NCBI RefSeq assembly: GCF_000204415.1
Contig: NC_015416.1
Coordinates: 1,612,001-1,676,000 of the forward strand
Length of the DNA: 64,000 nucleotides
DNA from: Methanothrix soehngenii GP6
GTDB lineage: Archaea > Halobacteriota > Methanosarcinia > Methanotrichales > Methanotrichaceae
Reading direction: 5' to 3'
In this document: positions 8,568-16,920 of the stretch, one piece after another
Position numbering within the stretch: position 1 is the stretch's first letter
Layout of the letters: every line of letters starts with the position of its first letter
Notes under the pieces: generated by a model
Databases searched by the model: none
Told to the model about the DNA's origin: nothing
Seen by the model: only the letters and a program-made list of their open reading frames with translations
Position numbers and translations under genes: made by a program

Positions 8568-8745
8568 GTTAAAGAGGCGGAGATAGGTGAGCAAATGGTC
8601 CGGATCTACTTCAATAACCATGCCCGGTCCAAGGCGGCAGCAAATGCCTTTCAGCTAATGGACCTCTTAGAGATCCCCCACGAGCCCAAAAAGATCCGGC
8701 AGCAGGATCAGTTCACCCTGGGTTGCTTTTAAGAGGTGATATGAG

Positions 8746-9546
8746 ATGCGTTTGAAGGAGGGGCTGGTGGGAGTTGTGCCCGAGGAGAGGCTCGCGCGTC
8801 TTTCCAGCCGTTTCCATGTGATCGGAGATATCGCTATCCTCTATCTTGACCCTGAGCTGGACGGCTACAAGGATGAGATTGCTTCAGCCCTCTTGGATCA
8901 GTGCAGGAATGTTCGTACGGTCTTCAATAAGATCACCCCCCTGGAGGGGGAGAGGAGAACCTCCCGCCTGGAGCTTCTGGCAGGCGAGGGAAATTCCTTC
9001 ACCGTTCATCGGGAGTTCGGCTTTCGATATCATCTGGATGTGGCAAGGGTCTTTTTCAACAGCCGTCTGGGTTACGAGAGGATGAGGGTGGCGGTCCAGG
9101 TAAAGGCAGGGGAAGAGGCGCTGGTCTTGTTTGCCGGGGTGGGCCCCTTCGCCATTCCCCCCGCCGCCCGGGGAGCTAGGGTGGTGGCCCTGGAGAAGAG
9201 CCCGGAGGCCTGCAGCTGGCTGGCGGAGAACGCCCGGGAGAATGGGGTGGCGGAGAGGATCGCGGTCATAAATGCGGATGCATTCTCTATGGCAGCCCTC
9301 CTGAAAAGAAGGTTTGACCGGGCGATTGTGCCCGCCCCCTATGGAATGGACCGGATAGTGGATGCCCTGCCAGGGATGCTGAGACGGGGTGGGATCATCC
9401 ATTTTTATACCTTCAAGAAGGCCCAGCAGATCGAGGGGCTGAAAAAGAGCTACGAAGATCTGGGCCTGGAGGTGTTGCTGTGCAGAAGGTGCGGAAATGT
9501 AGCGCCAAATGTCAGCCGTTGGGCATTTGACATGCAGAAGATCTGA
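8746..9546 (+). CDS. Trm5/TYW2-family (Met_10) tRNA methyltransferase
   Basis: 266 aa class I SAM methyltransferase. Residues about 90-130 give the Met_10 substrate region (HLDVARVFFNSRLGYER), followed by the SAM motif LFAGVGPFAIP and the acidic VVALEKSPEA. The catalytic region reads VPAPYGM instead of the NLP-type motif of typical Trm5, and the C-terminus ends CGNVAPNVSRW. It probably acts on G37 or its wyosine derivative in tRNA-Phe; exact product uncertain. The Taw2-like paralogue is at 55248. Confidence 0.75.
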   Translation: MRLKEGLVGVVPEERLARLSSRFHVIGDIAILYLDPELDGYKDEIASALLDQCRNVRTVFNKITPLEGERRTSRLELLAGEGNSFTVHREFGFRYHLDVARVFFNSRLGYERMRVAVQVKAGEEALVLFAGVGPFAIPPAARGARVVALEKSPEACSWLAENARENGVAERIAVINADAFSMAALLKRRFDRAIVPAPYGMDRIVDALPGMLRRGGIIHFYTFKKAQQIEGLKKSYEDLGLEVLLCRRCGNVAPNVSRWAFDMQKI

Positions 9547-9559
9547 TCAGATCCGGGAA

Positions 9560-9805
9560 GAGACGAAGATAAGGAAGTGAAACCCACATGAGCACATTGC
9601 TCATGCAAGAAGGATGAAAACCTGATATCATTGCAAAGCCATTAATTGCTTTGATATGGGCGGTGAAGGCAGTCCGCCGTTTAGGGGCGTAGACCTCGTT
9701 AGTGAAACTAGCCAAATCCCGCGGATGCAAGAATGCGTCAGTAGAACGCGAATGCGAATGAGCACCCTTTGAGGATTAAGTTATCCGCCCATATCAGGAC
9801 GGGAA
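9560..9805 (+). ncRNA. Candidate IS110 bridge RNA region
   Basis: The left non-coding end contains a perfect stem-loop, CATGAGCA-CAT-TGCTCATG at 9587-9605, then a GGCGG...CCGCC stem near 9658-9682 and further short stems before the transposase ATG. IS110-group elements express a bridge RNA from this end that pairs with donor and target DNA. Placement rests on family knowledge plus visible structure; RNA ends are unknown. Confidence 0.45.
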
Positions 9806-9810
9806 CAATC

Positions 9811-11061
9811 ATGGAACTGCAGAGGAATAAAGTTTGTGGCATTGACGTGCACAAACGATTTCTGATAGCAACAATCCTTTGCCGAGACGGGAAGAAGGAT
9901 ACTCAACGCTTTAGCGTTACCCTGGAAGATCTCTTAAAATTTAGAGATTGGGTTATCGAAAATGGATGTGAACAGGTTGCCATAGAATCAACTGGAATCT
10001 ATTGGCATCCTGTTCACTCTGTTCTTGAGGGAAAGATCGACTTGATTGTGGCGAATTCCTACAAAATTAAGCACACGCCAGGAAGAAAGACTGATGTCAG
10101 CGATTCCGAATGGATTGCTGAACTTTGTCTCAACGGCATGATTGAGCCTTCCAGGATTTTTCCTAAAGATGATCGAGAGTTAAGAAGGCTAACCAGAGCC
10201 AGAGAGGGTTACGTCAAGCAGATGACTCAGGAAAAGAACAAGATACACCAATCTCTCGATTCTGCATGCATCAAGTTGGCCTCAGTTATCTCTGATATAT
10301 TTGGCAAGTCCGGGATGTACCTCTTGAATTGCGTTCTAGAAGGAAGAGAGATTGATGATATAATTGACGGCATTCCATCTGGACGACTTAAGAAAAAGGC
10401 GGATCAAATTAAAGAGTCTATCAAGAGTCGTCTGGATGTCTCTCAGGTCATTTTGATTAGGGGTTCTCTGAGCTTGATGAAATCCATCCAGGAGAGGATA
10501 GATGAGCTGGATGGGGAGATTAGCGCCAGAATTCAATATCGTAAGAATGATTTAGCCATTGCAATGTCTATACCTGGGACAGGTTTTGTTTCTGCAACTG
10601 CCATTCTGGCGGAAATTGGCAACTATACTGATTTCGAAAAGCCAGAGCAGCTTGCCGCATGGTGTGGCCTTGTTCCTTCTTTATATCAGTCAGCAGAAAA
10701 GACAATCCTTGGAGGGATAACCAAACAAGGCTCCAAGCATATCCGAAGAATGCTGATCCAGGTCGCCTATGCCATATCGAGAACCAAGGATTCCAAGCTG
10801 AAGAAATTCTTCCTGAGGATTCAAGCCAAGAAGGGATCTAAAGTAGCAGCGGTTGCTCTGGCAAGAAAGGTCCTGTGCATTCTTCACCATCTTCTCATAA
10901 ATCAAGAAATGTATATTGAAGACAGAGATAAGAAGAATATGCGTCAGAAGCCCTTAATACCGCCGTCTCCTATTGAGATGTCGATCCAAGAGATGATTGA
11001 CTGCATCGTGCGGGCAGGTTATGTTGTTACGAAGAGCGATAGCATAGGAGGGTTCGGTTAA
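9811..11061 (+). CDS. IS110-family DEDD transposase
   Basis: 416 aa from the ATG at 9811. The N-terminal RuvC-like domain begins GIDVHKRFLIATI, with ESTGIYW and the segment HTPGRKTDVSDSEWIAEL. The C-terminal transposase_20 domain contains SIPGTGFVSATAILAEIG and AAWCGLVPS, followed by GGITKQGSKHIRRML. The frame is open 42 bases further upstream, but homologues start at this ATG. The gene looks intact. Confidence 0.92.
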   Translation: MELQRNKVCGIDVHKRFLIATILCRDGKKDTQRFSVTLEDLLKFRDWVIENGCEQVAIESTGIYWHPVHSVLEGKIDLIVANSYKIKHTPGRKTDVSDSEWIAELCLNGMIEPSRIFPKDDRELRRLTRAREGYVKQMTQEKNKIHQSLDSACIKLASVISDIFGKSGMYLLNCVLEGREIDDIIDGIPSGRLKKKADQIKESIKSRLDVSQVILIRGSLSLMKSIQERIDELDGEISARIQYRKNDLAIAMSIPGTGFVSATAILAEIGNYTDFEKPEQLAAWCGLVPSLYQSAEKTILGGITKQGSKHIRRMLIQVAYAISRTKDSKLKKFFLRIQAKKGSKVAAVALARKVLCILHHLLINQEMYIEDRDKKNMRQKPLIPPSPIEMSIQEMIDCIVRAGYVVTKSDSIGGFG

Positions 11062-11128
11062 ATCAATTTTTCGGGTTTTTCATGCGAAACGGGGGGCAGC
11101 GCAGGCTGGGTCCCACCCTCCAGCTCAT

Positions 11129-11749
11129 TCAGGGGCAGGGCAGAGTGAGGACGGACATATTTCCCACTACGGTTTCCGATCTGATCTGGGCATAGCCCAT
11201 GTAGGTTCCTCCCATTATCATGGTGGGCACAGTGCGGGCGTTCTTCTGCACCCGCTGGCCGATCCTGGCCGAGCCCTGAATCTCAGAGCTGATCTGATAA
11301 ACGGAGATCTTGTCATCCTGATAGGTCTTGGTGTCCTTAATCAGGTCTTTCTCTATCCGGTAGGTCTCAGAGAATACCGAGCCCACCTCATAGTTCTTGG
11401 CGCAGAGAGCATTTCTCAGGTCGCTTTGATTGAGGGGAGGATGGTAGGGCTTGTAGTCGAATTCCACTGAGGTGACCAGGGAGGTCTCGTCCATTTCCGA
11501 ATCCCTATAAGTGACGGAGTCGAGGGTTCTGGTGACCACTCCGCTGCCGCTCGAGCCGAGAACCACCTTCTGTCCAGCAAAGCCAGGCTGGGTCTGAAGG
11601 ATGCGGGACTCCTCCATATAGCCGTTGACGAATACCCAGGAGTGCTCAGTCGTGTTCTGGGCGAATGAATCAGCAGAACAGGCCGCCTGCCCGGCAGCGA
11701 CCAGGGCAGCGATACAGGCCATGGATAGGACTAAAAGCATCGACTTCAT
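11129..11749 (-). CDS. Secreted protein of unknown function
   Basis: 206 aa. A signal peptide (hydrophobic residues about 4-22, ending in Ala-rich sequence) is followed by a beta-rich, Ser/Thr/Tyr-rich exported domain without recognisable motifs; four Cys remain, two in the signal region. I do not recognise the family. It lies 67 bases before another secreted-protein gene transcribed the same way, suggesting a shared cell-envelope role. Confidence 0.65.
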   Translation of the reverse strand: MKSMLLVLSMACIAALVAAGQAACSADSFAQNTTEHSWVFVNGYMEESRILQTQPGFAGQKVVLGSSGSGVVTRTLDSVTYRDSEMDETSLVTSVEFDYKPYHPPLNQSDLRNALCAKNYEVGSVFSETYRIEKDLIKDTKTYQDDKISVYQISSEIQGSARIGQRVQKNARTVPTMIMGGTYMGYAQIRSETVVGNMSVLTLPCP

Positions 11750-11816
11750 CTTCGCGCCTCATCAACTTCCAGGTATCGAATGGAGTGGGTAAATATAAAT
11801 GTGATCCCGCTGTCGT

Positions 11817-12251
11817 TCAGAAATCCGCCAGGGCAGGGCCGAAGGAGTAGTAGGCATCAGCAGGAACTCCCTTTATCAGCCCATAGGCGTCCGGCTCCGG
11901 CAGAAGGGAGATTCCTGTCTGGTTCCAGCTGGCGTCTATGGAATGCACCGGGGTGATGATCTGGCTCTTGAAGTAGGAGTCCGTCTGCCTGGTAGGGACG
12001 GTGGATATGGGCATGAGCATCAGGGATTCGTTCTTTCCGAATATCTCTTCTATCCAGGCGTTATACTGAGGGACGGCCTGATTGAAGTCTGCAGGGCTGC
12101 CCTGGAGTGCCTGGTCATATTTCTGGGCCATCTTCCATCCTACGCTCAGGCCGTCTAAGACCCCTTTCTGGTAGTCGCTCAGGGCCATAGAGGGGCCTAT
12201 AAGGGCAGAAGCGAAGAGAATTGCCATAGATATTGCCAATATAGATCTCAT
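11817..12251 (-). CDS. Small secreted protein of unknown function
   Basis: 144 aa starting at the ATG at 12251, where a clean signal peptide begins (MRSILAISMAILFASALIG). Upstream in-frame sequence to 12299 is polar and not signal-like. The mature region has a helical first half (YQKGVLDGLSVGWKMAQKYD) and no known motif. Probably expressed with the secreted gene immediately downstream. Confidence 0.65.
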   Translation of the reverse strand: MRSILAISMAILFASALIGPSMALSDYQKGVLDGLSVGWKMAQKYDQALQGSPADFNQAVPQYNAWIEEIFGKNESLMLMPISTVPTRQTDSYFKSQIITPVHSIDASWNQTGISLLPEPDAYGLIKGVPADAYYSFGPALADF

Positions 12252-12533
12252 TTTGATCCTCCGTTGTATGCAATGATCTATTGATATGAAGGGCATCATC
12301 GAAAAAGATTTTGCCTGATTGCTTCATCGCTTTTCCTGCGGCAGAACTGCGGCTGGATTCGTATTGGTATTTATGTGATGAGAGTGAAGTCAATGCTATC
12401 TGACAGAATCCCTTTCATTGGGCAATGATGGCCGCATCGAGTTCAGAGTGAGACTGCATTGCAGGACAGCATTTATTCATATTTGAGGCAGCGGCTCAAT
12501 GAAGAGATGGGATTGCAGGAGGTGAAGCGTTCT

Positions 12534-12686
12534 ATGAGCAAGAAGAAGGGTGCCAAGGGGATGCCAATCGAAGGCCCGGGCAAACATGATCCATCCAAGC
12601 CCCGGAAGAATAAGGCATATTCTCCGGTCTATGGCGAGACGAAGAGCGGAATCAAGAATGAGCAGCCCAGGAAAACGCGAATTTAG
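12534..12686 (+). CDS. Small basic protein, hypothetical
   Basis: 50 aa, Lys/Pro/Gly-rich, with no hydrophobic core (MSKKKGAKGMPIEGPGK at the start). The ATG at 12534 is chosen because GGAGGTG lies nine bases upstream; the frame is open a further 75 bases upstream. Composition suggests a disordered nucleic-acid-binding peptide, but there is no recognisable family, and it sits between an AT-rich gap and an insertion element. Confidence 0.4.
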   Translation: MSKKKGAKGMPIEGPGKHDPSKPRKNKAYSPVYGETKSGIKNEQPRKTRI

Positions 12687-12730
12687 CTCAGGTCTTCTGC
12701 CCACACGCTCTATTTTTCCCGACAGGTAAA

Positions 12731-13901
12731 CTACTCCGGCCTAAAGACCGGAGCTTTCAGTAGCCCTGAAAGGACTGCCTTGATGCTTGGAAGTCCTTCC
12801 GAGCCTCCAGGCCGGTCTACATAGCGGCCCAAGAAAGCTATATTCTTAGCACCATTGAAATCAGCATCGCCAGACCAACCACACACATGACACTTGAAGC
12901 TCTTGCCATTCCTGATTCCATGCTCACCGCACTGATGGCACGTCTGGCTGGTGTATGCGGGGTCCACCAGAACCAGAGGAACGCCAGCCGCGAGAGCCTT
13001 ATAGCTAAGGAACTCCTTAAGCTGGTAGAAGGCCCAACCACTGACTTTTCGTCTATGGTTTTTTCCTGCTTTCTGGTTGACGCCTTCTCTAATTCCAGTT
13101 AAGTCTTCCAGAGCAATTTTTGCAGGAATCTCCTGGGCTCTGGTCACAATGGCTTTGCTGATTTCGTGGTTGATCTGCCGTTGGTAGCGTGCTTCTTTGC
13201 CTGATAGTCGTTGCTGAAGCTCTCGGCATCTTCGCCTTGAACTCCTTGTACCTTTCACGGCTTTCTGTTGAAGAACAGCACGCATAGACGCATAATGATT
13301 CTTGATTAGCTTGATAGTCTTTCCGCCAAACTTCTGGCCTTCGGAGGTCACAGCTATCATTTATACCAAGATCGACACCTAGAACTGTATCAACATGTAT
13401 CTGCTCCGGTGCTTCGCTTTTAACCTGGATGTTGATATAGTATTCAGATCCTTTCTTACAAAGCGTTGCGCTTGTCGGTTTAGAATCCTTGAGTCTGGTT
13501 CGCTGATAGTCGCCTAGAACCAACTTGATTCGTTGTCTCGATCTAAGAAGAGTCACGCTGATTTCTTCGTCTTTCTCTCTGAAAGCAAAGATCCTAGTAT
13601 CATAATCTATACTGGTTGGTTCAAAGTTCTTAACTGATGAATGATCCTTCATGGCAGTCTTACGGTTAGATGCAACGCGATTGATAGCCCTGATTGCCAG
13701 ATTGGCAGAAAGACCAAACTTAGCTCGAACATCTTGGTATACAATGCCCTGAATACGGACTTTATTTCTGAGCTTAGCAGGCGTATTCTGGTTTATCCAA
13801 TTGCAGGCATCCGCAAAGGCTTTCAGAGTATCCTCCATCTCTTCGGCCCGGGAGTCTGTTGGACTTAACTTGCATCGGACGGTTAACACCTGCTCAGTCA
13901 T
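12731..13901 (-). pseudogene. tnpB: tnpB disrupted by a two-base frameshift
   Basis: The first frame (13901 down) carries the TnpB N-terminal domain and reaches the RuvC-I motif LGVDLGIND, then loses homology. The second frame resumes IAVTSEGQKFGG and carries the rest, including ALEDLTGIREG and the zinc finger (CHQC...CHVC) and DADFNGAKN. Restoring GIND-IAVTSEG needs two extra bases near 13360, so a two-base deletion lies just after the first catalytic Asp. Inactive unless recoded. Confidence 0.85.
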
Positions 13902-13985
13902 CAGTAGGCATTATAGTCACTAAGTGATATATATGTTTTGGTGGGCTACTTACGGCTTTCCTCCCCGCCCTGAAGAGCGGGGCTT
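12731..13985 (-). mobile_element. Second IS200/IS605-type tnpB element, decayed
   Basis: A minus-strand tnpB pseudogene without tnpA. At the tnpB 3' end a hairpin CTCCGG-8-CCGGAG (12734-12753) abuts the stop codon, exactly as in the element at 7202. At the other end, a CCCCGC-8-GCGGGG hairpin at 13963-13982 marks the likely left end. The right-hand boundary is approximate. The TnpB is only distantly related to the first one. Confidence 0.7.
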
Positions 13986-14039
13986 CCAGCCTGTGTTTAT
14001 GTGATACCTTTAATATCGATCAGAGGCAACTATTCATCC

Positions 14040-14605
14040 ATGGAGCTGGATCTTTGCATTAAAGGCAGAAGAAGTGTGAGGAGCTATCTGGACCGGCCCG
14101 TGCCCAAAGAGGTCATAGACGGATTGCTTGATGCCGCGGTCTGGGCCCCCTCTGGGATGAATGAGCAGCCCTGGAGGTTCACACAGTCATCCAGGACCGG
14201 GAGGTCATAGAGAGCCTCTCTCGCAAGACGAGGGAGCTGGTGATGAAAAGCATGCCTTTCTTGGAGGAGTCCGAGGCAGCATCAAAGTCGGAGCGGGATA
14301 TGATCTTCTATGGCGCTCCTCTTCTTATTTTCATCAGCGTTAAAAAGAGTCCCAATCCCCTGTGGAGGGTGGTGAATTTCTTAGACTGCGGCCTCGCTGC
14401 GCAGAATATGTTTCTCTTCGCCTTCCAGGAGGGGCTGGGAAGCTGCTTCATCGGATTTGCCGATCACTTGAACCATGTTCCGGAATCTCTGGCCCAGATC
14501 GGAATTCCCGAGGACCACGAGCTCATGGCCCCGCTGATCTTCGGCTATCCAAAGGAGGTCCCGGAGGCAATGCCAAGGGAGGCGAAGGTGCTCAGGTGGA
14601 TCTGA
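14040..14605 (+). pseudogene. Nitroreductase-family gene with a dinucleotide frameshift
   Basis: The first frame from 14040 reads IKGRRSVRSYLDRPVPK and APSGMNEQPWRFT, the FMN-binding start of nitroreductases. At about 14180 an extra AC (CACACA run) shifts the frame; the next frame continues VIQDREVIESLSRKTREL and later GLGSCFIGFADHLNH, the conserved C-terminal block. Removing two bases gives one protein of about 188 aa. It could be a true pseudogene or a sequencing error in a short repeat. Confidence 0.75.
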
Positions 14606-14696
14606 AGCATCGATCAATAACGTTTTCTGGACATAATTGACCTGAGCTCTGGCCTCTGAGTTCCAATCGAGCTTTTGGAGAGCCAAATCTATCTTA

Positions 14697-15164
14697 TCAT
14701 AACAGGATGAGCAGTCCAGTCAGGCTTAAGACGCATTCACCATCTTCCGGCTGGCATTCGCCCCAGTTCCGCTTCAGTATCGCCCTCCAGCCATAGCTTC
14801 GAGCGGCAAGGATGTGCTCGTGCTCCTCGGTGACAAATATGGCCTTATTCTCTGCTTTCACCAGTCCGCTCTTTTCCAGTGCCCGGTCGAAGATTCGCTT
14901 ATCCGGCTTTTTGATATTTTCAGGGTGCTCAGAGGAGAGGACTATAAGATGGGGGTCAATGAACGAGGCGATTCTGCATTCCTCCAGAAAGGAGTGCACC
15001 TCGTCGACTGTTACCTCTTCAGACAGGTTGGAGATCACTCCCAGCCGGTAGCCGCGCTCACGCAGCGCCTTCAAGGTCTCCAATGCATCGCTGTAGAGAT
15101 AGTACTGACCGTTCACCTTTTCAAGCAGGGTATGGGTGAGGTCGAAGAAGATCGCAGGGCGCAT
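14697..15164 (-). CDS. HAD-superfamily protein with altered catalytic motifs
   Basis: 155 aa. The HAD fold is recognisable: motif I FFDLTHTLLE near residue 7, motif II GVISNLS near 43, a Lys region KKPDKRIFD near 87 and a motif IV position FVTEEHEH near 111. In motif I the general-acid Asp (DxD) is Thr, and motif IV lacks the GDxxxD acids. It may be a non-phosphatase HAD or inactive. Substrate unknown. Confidence 0.7.
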   Translation of the reverse strand: MRPAIFFDLTHTLLEKVNGQYYLYSDALETLKALRERGYRLGVISNLSEEVTVDEVHSFLEECRIASFIDPHLIVLSSEHPENIKKPDKRIFDRALEKSGLVKAENKAIFVTEEHEHILAARSYGWRAILKRNWGECQPEDGECVLSLTGLLILL

Positions 15165-15243
15165 GGAATTGCCAGTAATGATATCAACCGGATAGAATCA
15201 TTATGCAGAGCTATATATGAATGTTTTCAGGGCAGCGTTAAAT

Positions 15244-15556
15244 GGCGAGCACGCCGGCAGTCGCCCCCAGGCTTATGCGCCAGTTTTTCCCGATGCTTTC
15301 TCCTCCCCTTACACCTATAAGCGACAGTTACCCGCAGTGGGTCTGCTCCCTTCCGGGCCTGAACCGGTTCCTGCAATTATGGTACACGGGTCATTCCTCA
15401 GAAGGACCCATGGACCGGTGCTATCCCTACAGGACGGAGAATCATAGTCGGCAGCTGGACTGAACGCACAGCGCCCGAGGTCTTCCGTCAGCTTCGCCCC
15501 CCGCGTATCGACGATTTCGGGTTATAGGTGACGCCGAACCACCCGGACTGCCCGCC
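15244..15556 (-). ncRNA. ffs: Signal recognition particle 7S RNA
   Basis: 313 nt on the minus strand. The 5' end GGCGGGCA pairs with the 3' end TGCTCGCC (helix 1). The 5' domain contains the archaeal GTGGTTCGGCGTCACC and CCCGAAATCGTCGATACGCGGG region, and the apical helix 8 carries the near-invariant GGCCCGGAAGGGAGCAGACC. Length and layout are those of archaeal SRP RNA with SRP19 and SRP54 binding sites. A TATA-like CTTTATTA lies about 30 bases upstream of the 5' end. Confidence 0.93.
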
Positions 15557-15613
15557 ACTTTTAACATTGAGGTGTACAGCTAATAAAGCTAACGCAAAAA
15601 AGAGGTGCAAAAT

Positions 15614-15868
15614 ATGGCAGATGACATGGATGCAATTATGGGTTTCATCATGGGAAACAAGCAGCGGGAAAGGATTGTCCAGATCCTGGGCTCCAAGGGG
15701 AAGATGGAGTCAGATAAAGTGGCCAAGGTCACTCATATCCCTGCCCCGTCAGTCAAGAAGATACTGGCGGAGATGGCAGAGCGGGATCTGGTCCGAGAGG
15801 AGAATGGCATCTGGGGACTTACCGGGGCTGGAGAAGAGATAGAAAAGGAGCTTAAGAAAAGAGGCTGA
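15614..15868 (+). CDS. Small winged-helix DNA-binding protein
   Basis: 84 aa. The helix-turn-helix is clear (KVAKVTHIPAPSVKKILAEM) followed by a wing (GIWGLTGAGEEI). This is a typical short archaeal one-domain regulator. The ATG at 15614 follows GAGGTG by eight bases. It diverges from the SRP RNA gene. Target unknown. Confidence 0.75.
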   Translation: MADDMDAIMGFIMGNKQRERIVQILGSKGKMESDKVAKVTHIPAPSVKKILAEMAERDLVREENGIWGLTGAGEEIEKELKKRG

Positions 15869-15876
15869 GTAAGCCT

Positions 15877-16848
15877 CTAATAGCCCTCTTCCTGGAGGAG
15901 ATAGTCCAGCTTCTCCACGCAGTTCCAGGTTAAGATGAGCTGGGCCAGGCCGATGGCATTGACGTATTCTTCCCTTCGATCGCTGATCATGCCGTCCGTT
16001 CCCAGGGATTCTCCCAGCTTCTTCTCCAGGTCAGAGATCATGGATTGATGAATCTCCCCGTCCATGGTCATGATCCCCACCCTTTTCCCGTAGTAGTCAT
16101 CCCTCTGAAACTCAATGGAAAACTCATGCTCCGATCGGCGCAGAATCTTGGAGAGATCGATGTTCATGCTCACCTCGGACACGGGATGCTCCATTATCTC
16201 CATGATCAGCCGCACCGAGTACCAGTCCAGGGTGGACTGGGAATCGAGTAGAGAGGGATGAAAACGGGAGTCTTGAATCTTGATCACAATCTGGGCATAG
16301 ATCTTCTGGATGTCCACATAGAGCTTGTAGTCCGGCTCGCGCTGCAGAATCTCTGCCATCACCTGTCCTGTCTCATAGCCCCGCTCGCCCACATCTCTCC
16401 TGATCTTCCACAGCCTTTTCACCGACCGGGAGGGATCGACGAATATCTTGAAGTCGATCTGGCTTCTCAGCCGCTCGGTGTAAAGGGGGTGAAGGCCCTC
16501 TACGATTATCACCGGCGCCGGGCCGAAGGGCACCGTCCCTGAGATCTCTCCGGTGCGGTGGTCGTAGACCGGTTTGTCTATTCTCTCATTTCTCCGCAGG
16601 GCTTCCAGATGCTCAGCCAAAAGGTCGAACTGATTGGCATCGGGGTGCAAGGGGGTGATGTTTCTCTCCTTTCTCTGCCTTCTGTCCAAAGAGTGGTAGT
16701 CGTCCATGGAGAAGGTGGCCACCATATCCTCCCCCAGGATCCTTCTAATGCCCCGTGAGATGGTGGTCTTACCCGATCCACTATCCCCAGCAATGCCAAA
16801 TACGAATACCCGTCCCGATTCCCTGATTCTGTCCTTGAGCGATCTCAT
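15877..16848 (-). CDS. prk: Phosphoribulokinase (archaeal type)
   Basis: 323 aa. The P-loop GDSGSGKTT near residue 22, SMDDYHSLDRRQRKERNITPL and EGLHPLYTERLR identify the phosphoribulokinase/uridine kinase family; the downstream domain and length match the PRK characterised in Methanospirillum, which feeds ribulose-1,5-bisphosphate to form III RubisCO in the reductive hexulose-phosphate pathway. No RubisCO gene is in the window. It runs tail-to-tail with the small winged-helix gene, 8 bases apart. Confidence 0.85.
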   Translation of the reverse strand: MRSLKDRIRESGRVFVFGIAGDSGSGKTTISRGIRRILGEDMVATFSMDDYHSLDRRQRKERNITPLHPDANQFDLLAEHLEALRRNERIDKPVYDHRTGEISGTVPFGPAPVIIVEGLHPLYTERLRSQIDFKIFVDPSRSVKRLWKIRRDVGERGYETGQVMAEILQREPDYKLYVDIQKIYAQIVIKIQDSRFHPSLLDSQSTLDWYSVRLIMEIMEHPVSEVSMNIDLSKILRRSEHEFSIEFQRDDYYGKRVGIMTMDGEIHQSMISDLEKKLGESLGTDGMISDRREEYVNAIGLAQLILTWNCVEKLDYLLQEEGY

Positions 16849-16920
16849 GAGAGCACAATGCCTCCAGAATGCAATTCTGGCTAAGAAATAGATGAATGTA
16901 TGCCTTGGATGATTTAAGGC

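Larger units (their letters stand above)
7062..8732 (+). pseudogene. DUF72-family gene: internally deleted and split by a tnpB element
   Basis: An N-terminal piece (7062 on) begins MTILIGCSGWSYEDW, the classic DUF72 start. A second piece, in another frame, gives DDFRLNRYDYLYPIEQLESW up to 7201. A third piece (8568-8732) gives VRIYFNNHARSKAAANAF and ends in a stop at 8732. An intact DUF72 protein is about 240-260 aa, so about 150 residues between the first two pieces are missing with a frameshift. The 1366-base element separates the second and third pieces, which are in frame with each other when it is removed. DUF72 function is unknown. Confidence 0.8.
9550..11110 (+). mobile_element. IS110-family insertion sequence
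   Basis: A single DEDD-type transposase gene is preceded by a structured non-coding segment of about 250 bases and followed by a short tail, the layout of the IS110 group. IS110 elements lack clear terminal inverted repeats, so the edges here are approximate: the left is bounded by the methyltransferase stop (9546), the right by the next gene's 3' end (11129). No interrupted gene is recognisable at either side. Confidence 0.7.

Noticed and set aside
13641-13868. Plus-strand 75-aa frame inside the second tnpB element
   Set aside because: Antisense to the TnpB N-terminal domain; no independent support.
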